Source: Amoebophrya sp. A120 (taxonomy: Eukaryota; Sar; Dinophyceae; Syndiniales; Amoebophryaceae). Taken from it: a stretch of 64,000 bases of DNA. The position numbers and the translations under genes were made by a program. Of the stretch, positions 1-10,147 are shown in pieces. Where the stretch lies: assembly GCA_905178155.1 (NCBI GenBank), contig CAJINV010000002.1, positions 10,078,528-10,142,527 of the forward strand, given 5' to 3'. Under the pieces are notes generated by a model, which saw only the letters and a list, made by a program, of their open reading frames with translations, did no database searches and was not told the DNA's origin. Position 1 is the first letter of the stretch, and each line of letters starts with the position of its first letter.

Positions 1-236
1 GTCTGGGTCTGGAAACTTGTGATGCTGAGTGGCGTAGCATGAGGAGGCCACAAGTGCTGGCTCAGCATGACAAATTTCTGAGCTTGTAGGTGTTACCCAT
101 TCTGCATGACAAACTGCGTCTCCGCATGAGAGAAAAATGCGGCTCTTGGGCAACGTGCATGACAGCTTTAAGAGTCATGCCAGACAAGCATGACAAACAT
201 GCATATTTCCAGACCCAGACATTTTAACATTTGATA
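1..236 (+). mobile_element. Introner, family A (5' end outside window)
   Basis: The window opens inside a family-A element: the inner TIR (GTCTGGGTCTGG) is at 1-12 and the 3' TIR ends in CATTTGATA at 236. The body is nearly the same as the element at 18213-18464, in the same orientation. The right target copy would be AGGCG at 237-241; the left copy lies outside. It splits the last exon of the gene ending at 352. Confidence 0.85.
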
Positions 237-352
237 AGGCGGAGCGGGAGGCGAAAGAGGAGACGCGGAGCAGCAGGCGCGGAACCCCCGCGTTGGCGCC
301 ACGCGCAACCCCGGATGAGGACGTTTTGTCTTCTAGCGACGAGAACAAATGA
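237..352 (+). CDS. Last exon of an unknown gene (partial)
   Basis: Open frame directly after the introner end, reading about 38 residues rich in Lys, Glu, Arg and Ser, then TGA at 350-352. The tail is charged and low in complexity (AEREAKEETRSSRRG, then an acidic DEDVLSSSDENK end), which fits a disordered or coiled-coil C-terminus. The rest of the gene is outside the window, so no function can be given. The main support is that the element boundary opens directly into a clean frame, as at the other introners here. Confidence 0.6.
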
Positions 353-1342
353 TGACGATTGTTCGTAGACTGTTATGTAAGAGGTTGTGAGCCTCTTGAA
401 CTTGATCCCTGAGAATATTTTCGTCGACTTAGTTTGTTGAACTGGTCAACAGAGTTTTCCGTTAGTGACAAGGGAGGTGGAGTCCGAACTACACTGCAGG
501 TTTTTCCCGCACTGCTGTCATGTACTAGCAATCGGCTGCTCCGCGTCAGGAGTCAGGAGCAGCGTGTATATGACACATGACGAGAAGACTTAGTGCTCAG
601 TATGACGACGTGCCGACTCCTGTCGCGCGTCCATATGAAGTTCCACTGTTGTCACAAATGAAAGGAGGCATTACTGCGACTCAGCGAGCGAAGACTTTTG
701 TGGTTTCTTGTGCCAGAACAACACCTAACCCTCAGACCAGGAATGAATGGATGAAAAGGAGCCGACACAACGAGGAATCCTTCCGGAATTTGCGGATACG
801 ACTCTTAGCGAATATAGTAGGGGTTATTTTTTTTTTATACCACGACACAAAATGATATGTATAAAATTTATCAAAGACTTTCATACTTCTATGCGACAAA
901 CACCATTTTCATCTTTTGTCCGGATTTTGGAAACCTGACTGAATCAGCGGAAAACTTCCGGGTGCTGCCAATTGCGCAGCTAGGACTTTGCCGATGTGGC
1001 AGGTGGAGTAGAGTTTTGTTCTGTTTCTTTCCTGAACACGAAGCCTGAATTGTTTTCGATGCGAAAAAGGGTTCAGTTTTTACGAGGGACATATCAATCG
1101 ACGGAGACGATTACGTAATATTACGGCACATCATCTGCCGACAAACACAAAGGTATCACCTTCCTGAGCGACGGTTCTGAGTTGAGAAGATTTCAAATGT
1201 TTTTGGCTTCTGCTCTTGAAGCAGAAGGACAAGGACTCGGATTGTAGTAATTGAGTTTTTCGCTTTACCGGTTTATCGTACTGGTGTAGTTTCATTTGGT
1301 TTCGTTATCTTTTACTTACCAGCGCCAAAACAAACACAAAAG
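353..1342. other. Intergenic, no supported gene
   Basis: About 1 kb between the stop at 352 and the kinase start at 1343. Short ORFs occur on both strands but overlap each other and show no recognisable motif. It presumably holds the 3' end of the upstream transcript and the promoter and 5' UTR of the kinase; I could not identify specific sites. Confidence 0.6.
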
Positions 1343-3891
1343 ATGGGTGAAGTTGTCCAAAGCTGTTTCCGCGGGCTTTGCCAAGCTGTTTGCGGCACGG
1401 AGATGGATGCTTCGGCCCCTTCGTCTGGTGCTAATGCGCCGAACGTCAAGTCGCTACGGGAGCTCGTTCACGAAGAAGTGAACAGTATGAAGACTGCCAC
1501 GTCGCCCGACCGGCGGCTACGCGCAACAAGCGACCGGGCGTCGCCTTCAGACGGCGGAAGGCCCGATCTGCCGAGCAGTCCTGCCGCAGGTATCAACAGT
1601 GTAGTACATGACAGCCAGGCGCCGTCGACTGCGAGTTCGCCTGAGAAGGCGGGTGACAGGAATATGATCCCAGGATCAAGTAGGAACTCGGTCAATCAGG
1701 CGATCAGCCTACAGTCGCTGCTTCTAAACCAGTGTCCGTCCCGCAAGCTGGATAGGTTCTACGATGTGACGAAGGCGGACAAGATTGGGGAGGGCGCGTT
1801 CGGGGAGGTGTTCAAGGTGCGGCACAAAATCACCGACCAGCTGCGAGTGGTGAAACGAATCAAATTGCAGGAGGAAGAGGACCTGTCCCAGGTGGCCAAG
1901 GAGCTTATGCAGCTTCGCAAATTATATGTGTTTTTTCTTGTCGCTCTAGCGTCTGCGTGCACGACTATCCGCAGGCAGTTCATGGCTTTTCTGCATGAGG
2001 TTTTTGCGATAAGCAGCCGTACTTTGCTCGCGTGGCTTAAGTGCGTCGAAAGGCTGCAGCTGCTGCATGAATATGAAATGTGAAGCCAAATCTTCTACAA
2101 CTAAAGAAACCACATATAATTTGTAGTGCATAGAGCTCTCCGTGGTGCTGAACCTGGACCACCCAAACGTGATCAAATGTTTTGACTGGTTCGAGGAGGA
2201 GCGCGTGCTGTACATCGTGTTCGAGCTGTGCGAGGGCGGGGAGTTGGTGGAGTTGCTGGTGCAGAACAAAACCTCCCACAACGCCGACAAAATGTTCGTA
2301 GAGGAGGACCAGCGACCCGCGCTGACCGACGTCATGGCACAGATCTTCACCGGCGTTGCCTACTGCCACGCGCTGCACATCGTGCACCGGGACCTGAAAC
2401 TTGAGAACTGCCTGCTGAAAAAGCGGTGGCGCCGCTCGTCCGTCACTTCTTCCTCGTCAGCAACGGGGGGCGCGAGCAGTGGTAGTGCTACACTACACAA
2501 TGCAGCTTCTGCTGCGTCCTCTTCTAGACCAGCCACGGTCGTGGCGAAAGACGAAAGAAGAGACAGCGCTGTCGGCACGTCGGGGCGGGTGGAACCGAGT
2601 TATACAGCGACTACCAATACCGTGAAGATCATCGACTTCGGGTTATCGGCGATCAATGCGAAGGGGAAAAAGAAGCTGAAGGCGCAACTAGGAACCCCGT
2701 TCTTCATCGCGCCGGAAGTGATCAACACCAAAGTGGACTACGGCGAGAAGTGCGACATCTGGGCGTGTGGCGTGATGCTGTACATCATGTTGACGGGCCA
2801 GCACCCGTTCTACACGCGGGAGTGCAACGCGAAGGGGAACCACAACCGGAAAAAGGGCACACAAAACCTGTTCCGCCGGGTCCAGTCCGAGCCGCCGCAC
2901 GCGAAACCGATGGAGGTGCTTTCTAGCGCGGCTCGGGCCCTGATAACCGCCTGCCTGCAAAAGGACCAGACGTTGCGCCCGAGCGCGGAGGAGTGCCTGC
3001 GCCACGAGTTCTTCGAGCGCGCGCGCCGGGCTTCGGCGGTGTCGCTGAACAGCAGTGGTGGGTCCTCGTCGCTGAGTCCGGGGATCATGCGGCGCGGGAC
3101 AACCAACAACTTCTCCGCCAACACGTGGGCACGCAACGCGATCGAGTTTTTACGCGCCGACAAGTTTTCCCGCATTTTTTTCGTGATCGCGGCCCACCAG
3201 GCCGCGCGAAAGGACGTCGAGGAGCTGCAGGAGGCCTTTCTGGCGGTGGACCAGGACCGGTCGGGTGTCTTGTCCAAGGCGGAGCTGCAGGAGGCGCTGT
3301 TTTTGGAGGACACCACGATCACGATGAGCGACACCGAGTTTGACGCGTTGTTTGAACAGCTGGACTATGGATTGCAAACATGTCTGGGTCTGGAAGAATA
3401 CAAACTTGCGATGCGCATTTCAGAACACAGAAAAAGCTCTCATGCATAGGTAGCAAAAGCTGCCCACTTTCTGTCACCAAAGTGGAGGATTTGTGATGCG
3501 GATTCGGCATTGCGGAAGCTTCTCGAAACCTGTGATGCTAGAGCTTCCATGCCAGACCTTCTGTGTCATGCAAAAACAGCATGACTCTTCACTTCCAGAC
3601 CCAGACATATTTGCATTTGATATGGACGCGGACGGCACGGGCACGGTCACCTACACCGAGTGGCTCGCCTCCGTCTTCGAAAGGAGCTTACTGAAGCAGG
3701 AAGAAACCATCCAGAAAGCCTTCCAGTATTTCGATCTGGACGCGTCCGGGGAAATCTCCTTTGAGGAGCTGTCCACGGTGTTGGGAAACGACGAGGAGGA
3801 GGCGGGGCGGATCCTGAAAAAGTTGGACACCAACAAAAGCAACAGCGTCTGCTACGAAGAGTTTAAGAAATTCGTTCTGGAATTGGCATGA
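1343..3891 (+). CDS. Calcium-dependent protein kinase (CDPK-like)
   Basis: Ser/Thr kinase followed by EF-hands. Exons are about 1343-1918, 2142-3365 and 3628-3891. The start MGEVVQSCF has Gly2 and nearby Cys, fitting N-myristoylation and palmitoylation, so membrane anchoring is likely. After a disordered Ser/Pro-rich segment come the glycine loop (IGEGAFGEV), the lysine strand (VVKRI), the catalytic loop HRDLKLEN, the DFG motif in IIDFGLSA, the activation-segment end APEV, and DIWACGVMLYIMLTG. A Ser-rich insertion of about 75 residues sits between the catalytic loop and DFG. C-terminal EF-hand loops include DQDRSGVLSKAE, DADGTGTVTYTE and DLDASGEISFEE. The third-exon EF-hand loop is complete only when the introner plus one TGGAC copy is removed, which fixes that boundary. 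The family transduces Ca2+ signals by autoinhibition relieved on EF-hand binding. Confidence 0.9.
1919..2141 (+). other. Intron with inverted repeat, not GT-AG
   Basis: Intron 1 of the kinase, placed by joining ...MQLR to VVLNLDHPNV, which restores the expected kinase N-lobe. Its edges are not GT-AG. A 13-bp inverted repeat (CAAATTATATGTG at 1918-1930, complement at 2111-2123) brackets most of it. It may be an older or separate introner family; no clear 5-bp duplication remains. Confidence 0.5.
3366..3622 (+). mobile_element. Introner, family A subfamily 1
   Basis: 257-bp element with left end TATGGATTGCAAA and right end TTTGCATTTGATA. The inner TIR (GTCTGGGTCTGG / CCAGACCCAGAC) is intact. 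Target duplication TGGAC at 3361-3365 and 3623-3627. Removing the element plus one copy yields the EF-hand loop DADGTGTVTYTE. The body is the reverse complement of that in 8973-9224 and 23320-23569. Confidence 0.92.
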
Positions 3892-4446
3892 AAAATTTCA
3901 TCGACTCTGGAGCAGCATTTTTTACGCACACGTGGCCTCTACTCTAGTTCGTACAGTAGCATCAAGGGCAGCCTCATCTGCGGGGCCCTGTGGTTCTGCT
4001 GAGCCAGTTGCAGGGTCTTGGTGAGCAGTTCGGAAATTAGGTAAAACGCTGTAAGATTGTGAGCTAGTACACAGTTTCAGTTCTTCCAGATCTCTTACTA
4101 CTTCTTTTATATCGCGCGACATTCCAGGCTCGCTGCGGCGGGGGATGATTTCAAGCTACGCAGCAACACAGTGTGTTCCTGATCAACCTACTGCATCACT
4201 CTCATCTTGATCAGCATCTACTATGCCAGCAGCTGCTTCTATCCCTATCGTGAGTGTACGTATCCGCTTTTATTAGGCACTGTGGTGCAGATTGCGATTA
4301 GATACTTTTACGTGTGATCCTACCATCAGGCTTTCAGTTGTAATTTTTGCGTTTCACTCTCCGCTCCTATGCTTGCTGCGCGGTAGAGGTAAGTACAAGT
4401 AGCTCGCTTCCAATTTTTTTTATCACGCCGAAGAACATCTCAAAGC
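3892..4446. other. Intergenic, no supported gene
   Basis: Spacer between kinase and protease. It has one short unremarkable minus-strand ORF (3922-4122) and nothing else I can support. The protease promoter and 5' UTR should be here. Confidence 0.6.
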
Positions 4447-7041
4447 ATGGCTCGTTTACTTCCGAGGGGCAACACCACGGCGGCAGCGGGTCTTCACCCC
4501 CGCACTGCAGGTTTATTTTTGGCCGCTACCTGTTTATCCATTTTGACGCACACCACGCCCGCAGCTGCGGTGTACGACGGCTACGACGTCGACGAAGCGG
4601 CAGCAAAGATCGATCCTGTGGTCCACCAAATCGCTAAATCCTACGCTCTTCTGGAAGTGGAGACGGGGAACAATGAGGTCGGCATCTGTGGTGGCACAGT
4701 GATCTCCAAAACCGCGGCTCTGACCGCGGCGCACTGCGTGCAGAAGTTCGGAGTAGAGGCGGGTTCGCTGGCGAAGTGGGACCCGACCAAGACGCAAGAC
4801 GTGCAACGGCTCACCGTGTTTACCGGGTCGGACGTTTCTCGCTTGCCGAGCGACGAATTGCTGGAAATAGGAAGAAAGAGCACAAGAGGTCTTGTAGCAG
4901 CGAGAAGTGCGCAGGCAAACCGACTCGCTGCACTCCCGGACGTCCGCGTCTTGGTAAAAAAGCCGAGCCTGCAGGTCACCGAGTTTGACTTCCGGCGGGT
5001 TTTCGCGCAAACGAGAAGGCAGCAGCATTTTCCCCGGACTACTTCTCCCACAAGGGCAAGCGATGGGCGGGCAGCTGCAGCACACGTGGATGTTCCTGCG
5101 CCGACCGCAGATTATTTGCACTTTTTCGACAGTAGCTGGGTCAAGAGACCGAAGTGGAGCCACGTCGAGAAGCACCTGTCTAGTGACATGATGCACGACG
5201 CCTGCGACAAAAGTTTGGCCGCCTGTGGCCGGCGTTGCTGCAAGAGGAGAGGCTGTGAAAAACCTACGAAACAGCACCCGTATGTGTACGCCCTGCGGGA
5301 ACTGCTGCAGTCGCAAAGCGACGTGGCGGTACTGGACTTTTCTGCCTTCCACGCTGCGGGAATTTTTGAAGGGTTTTTCGAGGCCGACGCGGTCGCCGCG
5401 CCGGTCCTGGGTATGGAGGGTAGTTGCAGCGCGGATGGGTGTGACTTGACGTCTTCTACCGTGGCTGATTCTCGATGCGAAGAGGACGAAAAATGCGGTG
5501 GCGCGACCGATGAAGGAACCGTAGAATGCGATGAGGCCGCTCTGAGGGAAGAAGATGAAAACGAAGAGACATCGGAAGACGACGCTCCTGTCGCGGTATC
5601 GCTCGGTGACGCGCAAGCGGCAAACCTGCGCGAGGAAATCTTGCAGCGGCGAAAGCTTCTGTCACGTATAGGTCATTTGGACAAAAACACGGACGAGACT
5701 TTCTTGAACGGCCTCAAGCTGATCACGTTGGGTCATGGTCTGACGGAGAGAACAACGAATGACGTTCTCATGGACTACTCCACCGGCCGGGAAAAGAAAG
5801 CGCTCGGCCGGAGAAAGTCGAGCACAGAGCTGCGGTTTCGGGAGCTGGATGTTTCAAGATCGCTCGGAATTCTCGGACTATGCACTTGTGACGGCGAGCT
5901 TTTTTTCGAGCACTTTAAAAGTTTCTGGAAGGACTTGGGTTGGCGGTTCTTTTGTGCATCGGAAGAGGAGCTGCAGAGGCGGAGCGCGAATCTACACTTG
6001 AACGACGGCTGGACGAGGCATTTGGCCGCGGCGGGGAAAAGTGATGCATTCCCTATAACACACGCATTTCGCGCAAATTTGTTGCACCACGGGAAGAAGC
6101 TGGGTATTCCACCCTTCGAGGAGGCCGTACTGCATGGCCGAGCGTTGGACACACAGGCTGCACGGCTGACGGGCGCGGGCGACTCCGGGAGCGGACTGTT
6201 CATGGTGCTGCCGGACAAGTCTTTCTATCTCATTGGAATCACCAAGTCCAACACTATCGCCCCCTGCAAAAGTTATCAGCCGGCACACAAATGCCCGCAC
6301 GCGGACTTGCGTAATTTCCGCCCGTCCCAGGACACCGTGGAGCATTTGCGAAAATACCACCCGGGCACAGTACTGGACCAGTTCACAGACCTGCGCTGCG
6401 GGGTGTTTCAAGACTTTTTGCAACGCAAGCTCACCGAGATCCGAGCGCGCGAAGCCGAGCGCACGAAGGCTTTGGCACAGCAAAAGCGGATATTGGATGA
6501 GCTTGAGAGGGAAGAAGGCCTGTGGGTGGGCAAAACAGTAGAAGTTGAGAATTTACTATCGGAAAAGGGAAAATACCTCAATGGGCGGAGAGGGGTCGTG
6601 CTGAGGAGAACGGGTGGAAATAAAAGCGCAGCCGCGGTGAACAAGATGTCAGAAAATGATTTCGCTACAACTTCTTCCAGCGAAGACTCTCGTTCGCTAT
6701 CTAGTCGTTTCGATGTGCAGCTATTCTTGCCCGAGGAAGAGAAAAGGGCGTTCCATCAAGACTTTATGGCTAGTTCTGCAGTGCCGGCAGCATCACAGAC
6801 AAATCCACCACGTGTACTAGTCAACGTTTATGATGTGCTCGCACCTCCGGAGTCGGCCGCAAAAAAAAATCATAATGAGGTTGTTTCCATCAAGGTTGAG
6901 AATCTTAGAAATGTGGAGCCGAGTGCTGGGTCTGCTGGCAAGAACGATATCGATGGTGAAGAGGAAGTGGACGAAGAACTGCGGTGCCGGTTTCTGCGTT
7001 GCTGTCGCGTGCGAAAGAAGGGCGAGTGGAAATGCGATTAG
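4447..7041 (+). CDS. Secreted trypsin-like serine protease with long insertions
   Basis: Single exon of 864 codons. The N-terminus has a basic start, then a hydrophobic run (LFLAATCLSILTHTTPAAA), a probable signal peptide. The S1 (chymotrypsin-fold) landmarks are all present: CGGTVISKTAALTAAHC with His96, a DVAVLDF strand whose first Asp (about residue 292) is the best catalytic Asp, and GAGDSGSGLF with Ser580. His and Asp are nearly 200 residues apart instead of about 45, and another long acidic insertion precedes the Ser motif, so the domain is greatly expanded. The C-terminal 230 residues have a coiled-coil-like Arg/Glu/Ala segment and a Cys-rich tail (CRFLRCCRV). No cleavage site for zymogen activation is obvious. 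Catalytic assignment of Asp292 is inference from order and strand context. Confidence 0.8.
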   Translation: MARLLPRGNTTAAAGLHPRTAGLFLAATCLSILTHTTPAAAVYDGYDVDEAAAKIDPVVHQIAKSYALLEVETGNNEVGICGGTVISKTAALTAAHCVQKFGVEAGSLAKWDPTKTQDVQRLTVFTGSDVSRLPSDELLEIGRKSTRGLVAARSAQANRLAALPDVRVLVKKPSLQVTEFDFRRVFAQTRRQQHFPRTTSPTRASDGRAAAAHVDVPAPTADYLHFFDSSWVKRPKWSHVEKHLSSDMMHDACDKSLAACGRRCCKRRGCEKPTKQHPYVYALRELLQSQSDVAVLDFSAFHAAGIFEGFFEADAVAAPVLGMEGSCSADGCDLTSSTVADSRCEEDEKCGGATDEGTVECDEAALREEDENEETSEDDAPVAVSLGDAQAANLREEILQRRKLLSRIGHLDKNTDETFLNGLKLITLGHGLTERTTNDVLMDYSTGREKKALGRRKSSTELRFRELDVSRSLGILGLCTCDGELFFEHFKSFWKDLGWRFFCASEEELQRRSANLHLNDGWTRHLAAAGKSDAFPITHAFRANLLHHGKKLGIPPFEEAVLHGRALDTQAARLTGAGDSGSGLFMVLPDKSFYLIGITKSNTIAPCKSYQPAHKCPHADLRNFRPSQDTVEHLRKYHPGTVLDQFTDLRCGVFQDFLQRKLTEIRAREAERTKALAQQKRILDELEREEGLWVGKTVEVENLLSEKGKYLNGRRGVVLRRTGGNKSAAAVNKMSENDFATTSSSEDSRSLSSRFDVQLFLPEEEKRAFHQDFMASSAVPAASQTNPPRVLVNVYDVLAPPESAAKKNHNEVVSIKVENLRNVEPSAGSAGKNDIDGEEEVDEELRCRFLRCCRVRKKGEWKCD

Positions 7042-7652
7042 AGAAGCGCTGGTGTCGTTCTCATACAGTCTCCTGTCGCCAAAATCAGGAGTGGCATCCT
7101 TGTACGATGAAAGTGAACATTCATGAAGACGAGCTTTGCTGAAGCGAGCACAAGATTTTTACATAACTAAACAACAGCATGCACAGCTGGAAGCGGAATC
7201 AACATGATGTACTTAGCTGATATTCTGTCAAGAAAAAGAGCGGACGAAACACCCATAAGTCATGTCTATATGCAAGACATCTTTTGTTCGAAGATTCTTC
7301 TATTGTCGACCCTGAGAGTAGGTCATCGTTGCGCGAGAGTTACTTACATTCTAGAGCGTCGATGGGAACTCGAATCGACGGGTTGTCAGAGCGAAAGAGA
7401 GATAGAGGGAACGAGAGTGTCGATGATTCGCTTATGCCGCTCTAGCACGTACTTTCCGTCATGATTCTGCGCCTTCATATCGGAGGCTCCCGCAACCATA
7501 TTTTCCTTCCTGTTTTTCCAACGTTTCTTGCAGGTTACGTTCAAGCTATTAAACAAAGACCTTTCATCCACAAAACATAGCCCAGAGGGTAGGAGCTTCT
7601 TGGTCGTTGTATAATACCCTAATCTGCTCCTGAAAGATAAGCCACTAGCACC
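7042..7652. other. Intergenic, no supported gene
   Basis: Spacer upstream of the CEP164-like gene. An 8-bp inverted repeat (CTAGAGCG at 7351-7358, CGCTCTAG at 7438-7445) is the only structure I noticed; it may be chance. The ORFs here lack recognisable features. Confidence 0.5.
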
Positions 7653-10147
7653 ATGAGGCAGAAGCGCATGGAAGATCCCGCCGAGGTGCGGAGGAGGGAA
7701 GCGCTCGTACTGGCGGCAGCAAAAAGGATCGGCATTGACATAGCCACGGAAAAGCACATGATGTACCATTTTCTTTTACCGGAAGCTCACTGACATGCTT
7801 TTTTCATCGTTATATGAATGTCCACCTCGATCAATTGCAACAGTTGCAGCAGTTAATCTGCGAGCGAAAACAAGTGACTGCATTTTCAATGTAATGATCT
7901 TCAACATAGGTGGATCGCCGAATTCGCTTCACAAGCAGAGCTCCCACCGGAATGGCGAGAATTTCAAACTGAAGATGGGGAGACAGCGTATATCAACTTC
8001 TTCTTCTTTTTCCACTATTTTCGAGTTTCGTTTTGTTTTTTGCCGACAATACGACAAGATCCATTGCAGAGGTGTCTGTACCTGATGAGGCTGCGATGGT
8101 GCAGCTCGGTGAGGAAATGAAACAAAAGCAAAAGTAGAAATTTATCAAACCGAACAGGTATTACCACCCGGGGACCAAGTGCTTGTCCAAGACACACCCC
8201 GTGCTCGACAAATTCGAGGATTTTATCGTGCAGCAGCGGGATTTCGCAAAACACCACGACCCGGTGATCGCAACCATGTCTACCGACCAATTAGCAGCCA
8301 AGCTGGGCGTAGTACTGGACGGTGTGCTTAACCGATACAACAAAGGTACGAGTTTTTATTACGTTGTGAAGTTTTTTCGATATGATAGATCAGGCACGAA
8401 AAAAGCACCGTTGTTTTGCCAGCGCTGCCGCTGTGGGTGTGCATGTTGCTCCTTCTACGATCCGGACGCTGTGGTGGATGACCAGCAAGTGCTAGGTCTC
8501 TATGGTACTGCGAAAAAATAACACAGGTCTCCCGCCAGTCACACCAGAGATCGTGGAGAGCGTTGCCCTTTACTTCTGCGTACCAACCGAGAAGGAGCAC
8601 GGATTGGCACTGCAGATCCGAATGGCCTTAGAGGCGTACGTTGAGACGCAATACACATTAACGCTCATCACCCGGGACCTTGTGGACCCAATGGTAAATG
8701 AGATACGTGGTGGACGTGAGTTCTTGACTACAGTGCATTTTTTTTTCCTCATTCGCATTAGGACGCGACTGTGTATAAACTACTAAATCTTTTCGCCAAC
8801 TCATTATCCAGGGTTTCCTGAAGAACATGCGAAAGGACATTATCTCGCGTTGCGTGCTGCAGAAGGAGGATCCCGTGCTGATGTGCCAGGAGTGCGAGGA
8901 GCGGTCGGCGAAGCTGAAATGCGAGCAGTGCAAGGACTTTTTCTGCATGGATTGCTTTCAGCTCACGCACGCTATCGAATGTAAAAGTGTCTGGGTCTGG
9001 AAGAGTCATGCTGTTTTTGCATGACATAGAAGGTCTGACATGGACGCTCTAGCATTACAGGTTTCGAGAAGCTGCCGCAATGCCAAATTCGCATGACAAA
9101 TCTCTCACTTTGGTGGCAGAAAGCGGGCAGCTTTTGCTACCCATGCATGAGAGATTTTTCTGTGTTTTGAAATGCGCATCACAAGTTTGTATTCTTCCAG
9201 ACCCAGACATTTTTACATTTGATACACGCCACGGGGAAGCGAAAAAGCCACAAAACGCAGAACGTGGAGCAGATCGTCTGCGATCTGTGCGACAAGGTGC
9301 ACGCCGTCACCGTGTCTCTGGAGAACCACCAGCGCTTTTGCGACAATTGCTACCAGAAGAAGAGAAGAGACATGGTGGGACACAGAATGCGCGTTATCAA
9401 GGTATTTGGTACTTTGAGTTGTTTGATGGTGACGATGTGGGTAGTTCTTGTTCCGGTTATTTTTTACCGTAGTAGGGCTTAGCGCCGTCTGATCTGCCAC
9501 GAGCTCTGTTGCAGAATTGGAAAGTTACAACTGTCAAAGGACTTTGTGAGTACGTCGCGCGTGAACTTCTACCCGATCAATCACAAATAAAACAGGGCCT
9601 CCCGTGCTCCGAGTGCGCAGCGAACTTTGACGCGCAGGACATTAATGACACCGGGGAGAGCAATAACGACGATCCAGAAGACGACGCGAAATTTGGAAAC
9701 CGACAAGTGAAGCGAAAGCAGGCGGCGTCCATTTTGTGCGAGGACTGCTGCGATCTCTTCTGCTACGAATGCTTCGTGGAGATGCACAGAAAAGTACGAA
9801 TATCTAAATATGGTTGATTCTTTATTTTTGTATGACTTTCAGTTTCAAGTACTGTTGTGACTCCTAGCTATGCCGAAACCACGGGAAATTCGTTCTGTAA
9901 AAAGATGAAATTGAAAATTTTATCACAGGGCAAGCGGCTCCACCACGTGAGCCTGAGTATAAACGACGAGGGCCAGCTGATACGGCAGGGCGACGTGTTG
10001 CCACCGGAGGAGGGGCAGGCGCACCTCGACCGAGCACGGCTGACCGCCGAGGGCGGTGCCTACGTCGCGTTCCGGGACGACCAATTTAACACGTATTGGT
10101 ACCACTTCCGGGACAAAATCATCACTCACCAAAATCCGTACATGTGA
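7653..10147 (+). CDS. CEP164-like WW-domain and B-box zinc-finger protein
   Basis: Multi-exon gene. Exon 1 (7653-7762) reads MRQKRMEDPAEVRRREALV...KHMM; its GT donor joins the AG acceptor before 7910 to give HMMWIAEF. WIAEF...LPPEWREF...GETAYINF is the start of a WW domain in the layout of the centriolar protein CEP164 (helix, WIA, LPP-W, Y-x-N-F, then HP). The HP element is in a later exon (KTHPVLDKFEDFIVQQR). Downstream come B-box-like Cys/His clusters: CQECEERSAKLKCEQCKDFF, CDLCDKVH...CDNC and CSEC...CEDCCDLFCYEC. The C-terminus (AFRDDQFNTYWYHF) resembles a second WW repeat. Exons run about 7910-8009, 8070-8150, 8155-8345, 8527-8712, 8819-8972, 9230-9400, 9510-9791 and 9930-10147; several boundaries are approximate. 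A basal-body or ciliary role is inferred from family resemblance only. Confidence 0.7.
8973..9224 (-). mobile_element. Introner, family A subfamily 1, inverted
   Basis: 252-bp element, left end TATCGAATGTAAAA, right end TTTTACATTTGATA, target duplication CACGC at 8968-8972 and 9225-9229. Its body is the reverse complement of the element at 3366-3622, so the same sequence is spliced in the opposite orientation. Excision with one CACGC joins FQLTHA to TGKRKSH in frame. Confidence 0.92.

Noticed and set aside
4534-5616. 360-codon minus-strand ORF
   Set aside because: Antisense shadow of the protease gene with no motif; the + strand frame has the catalytic motifs.
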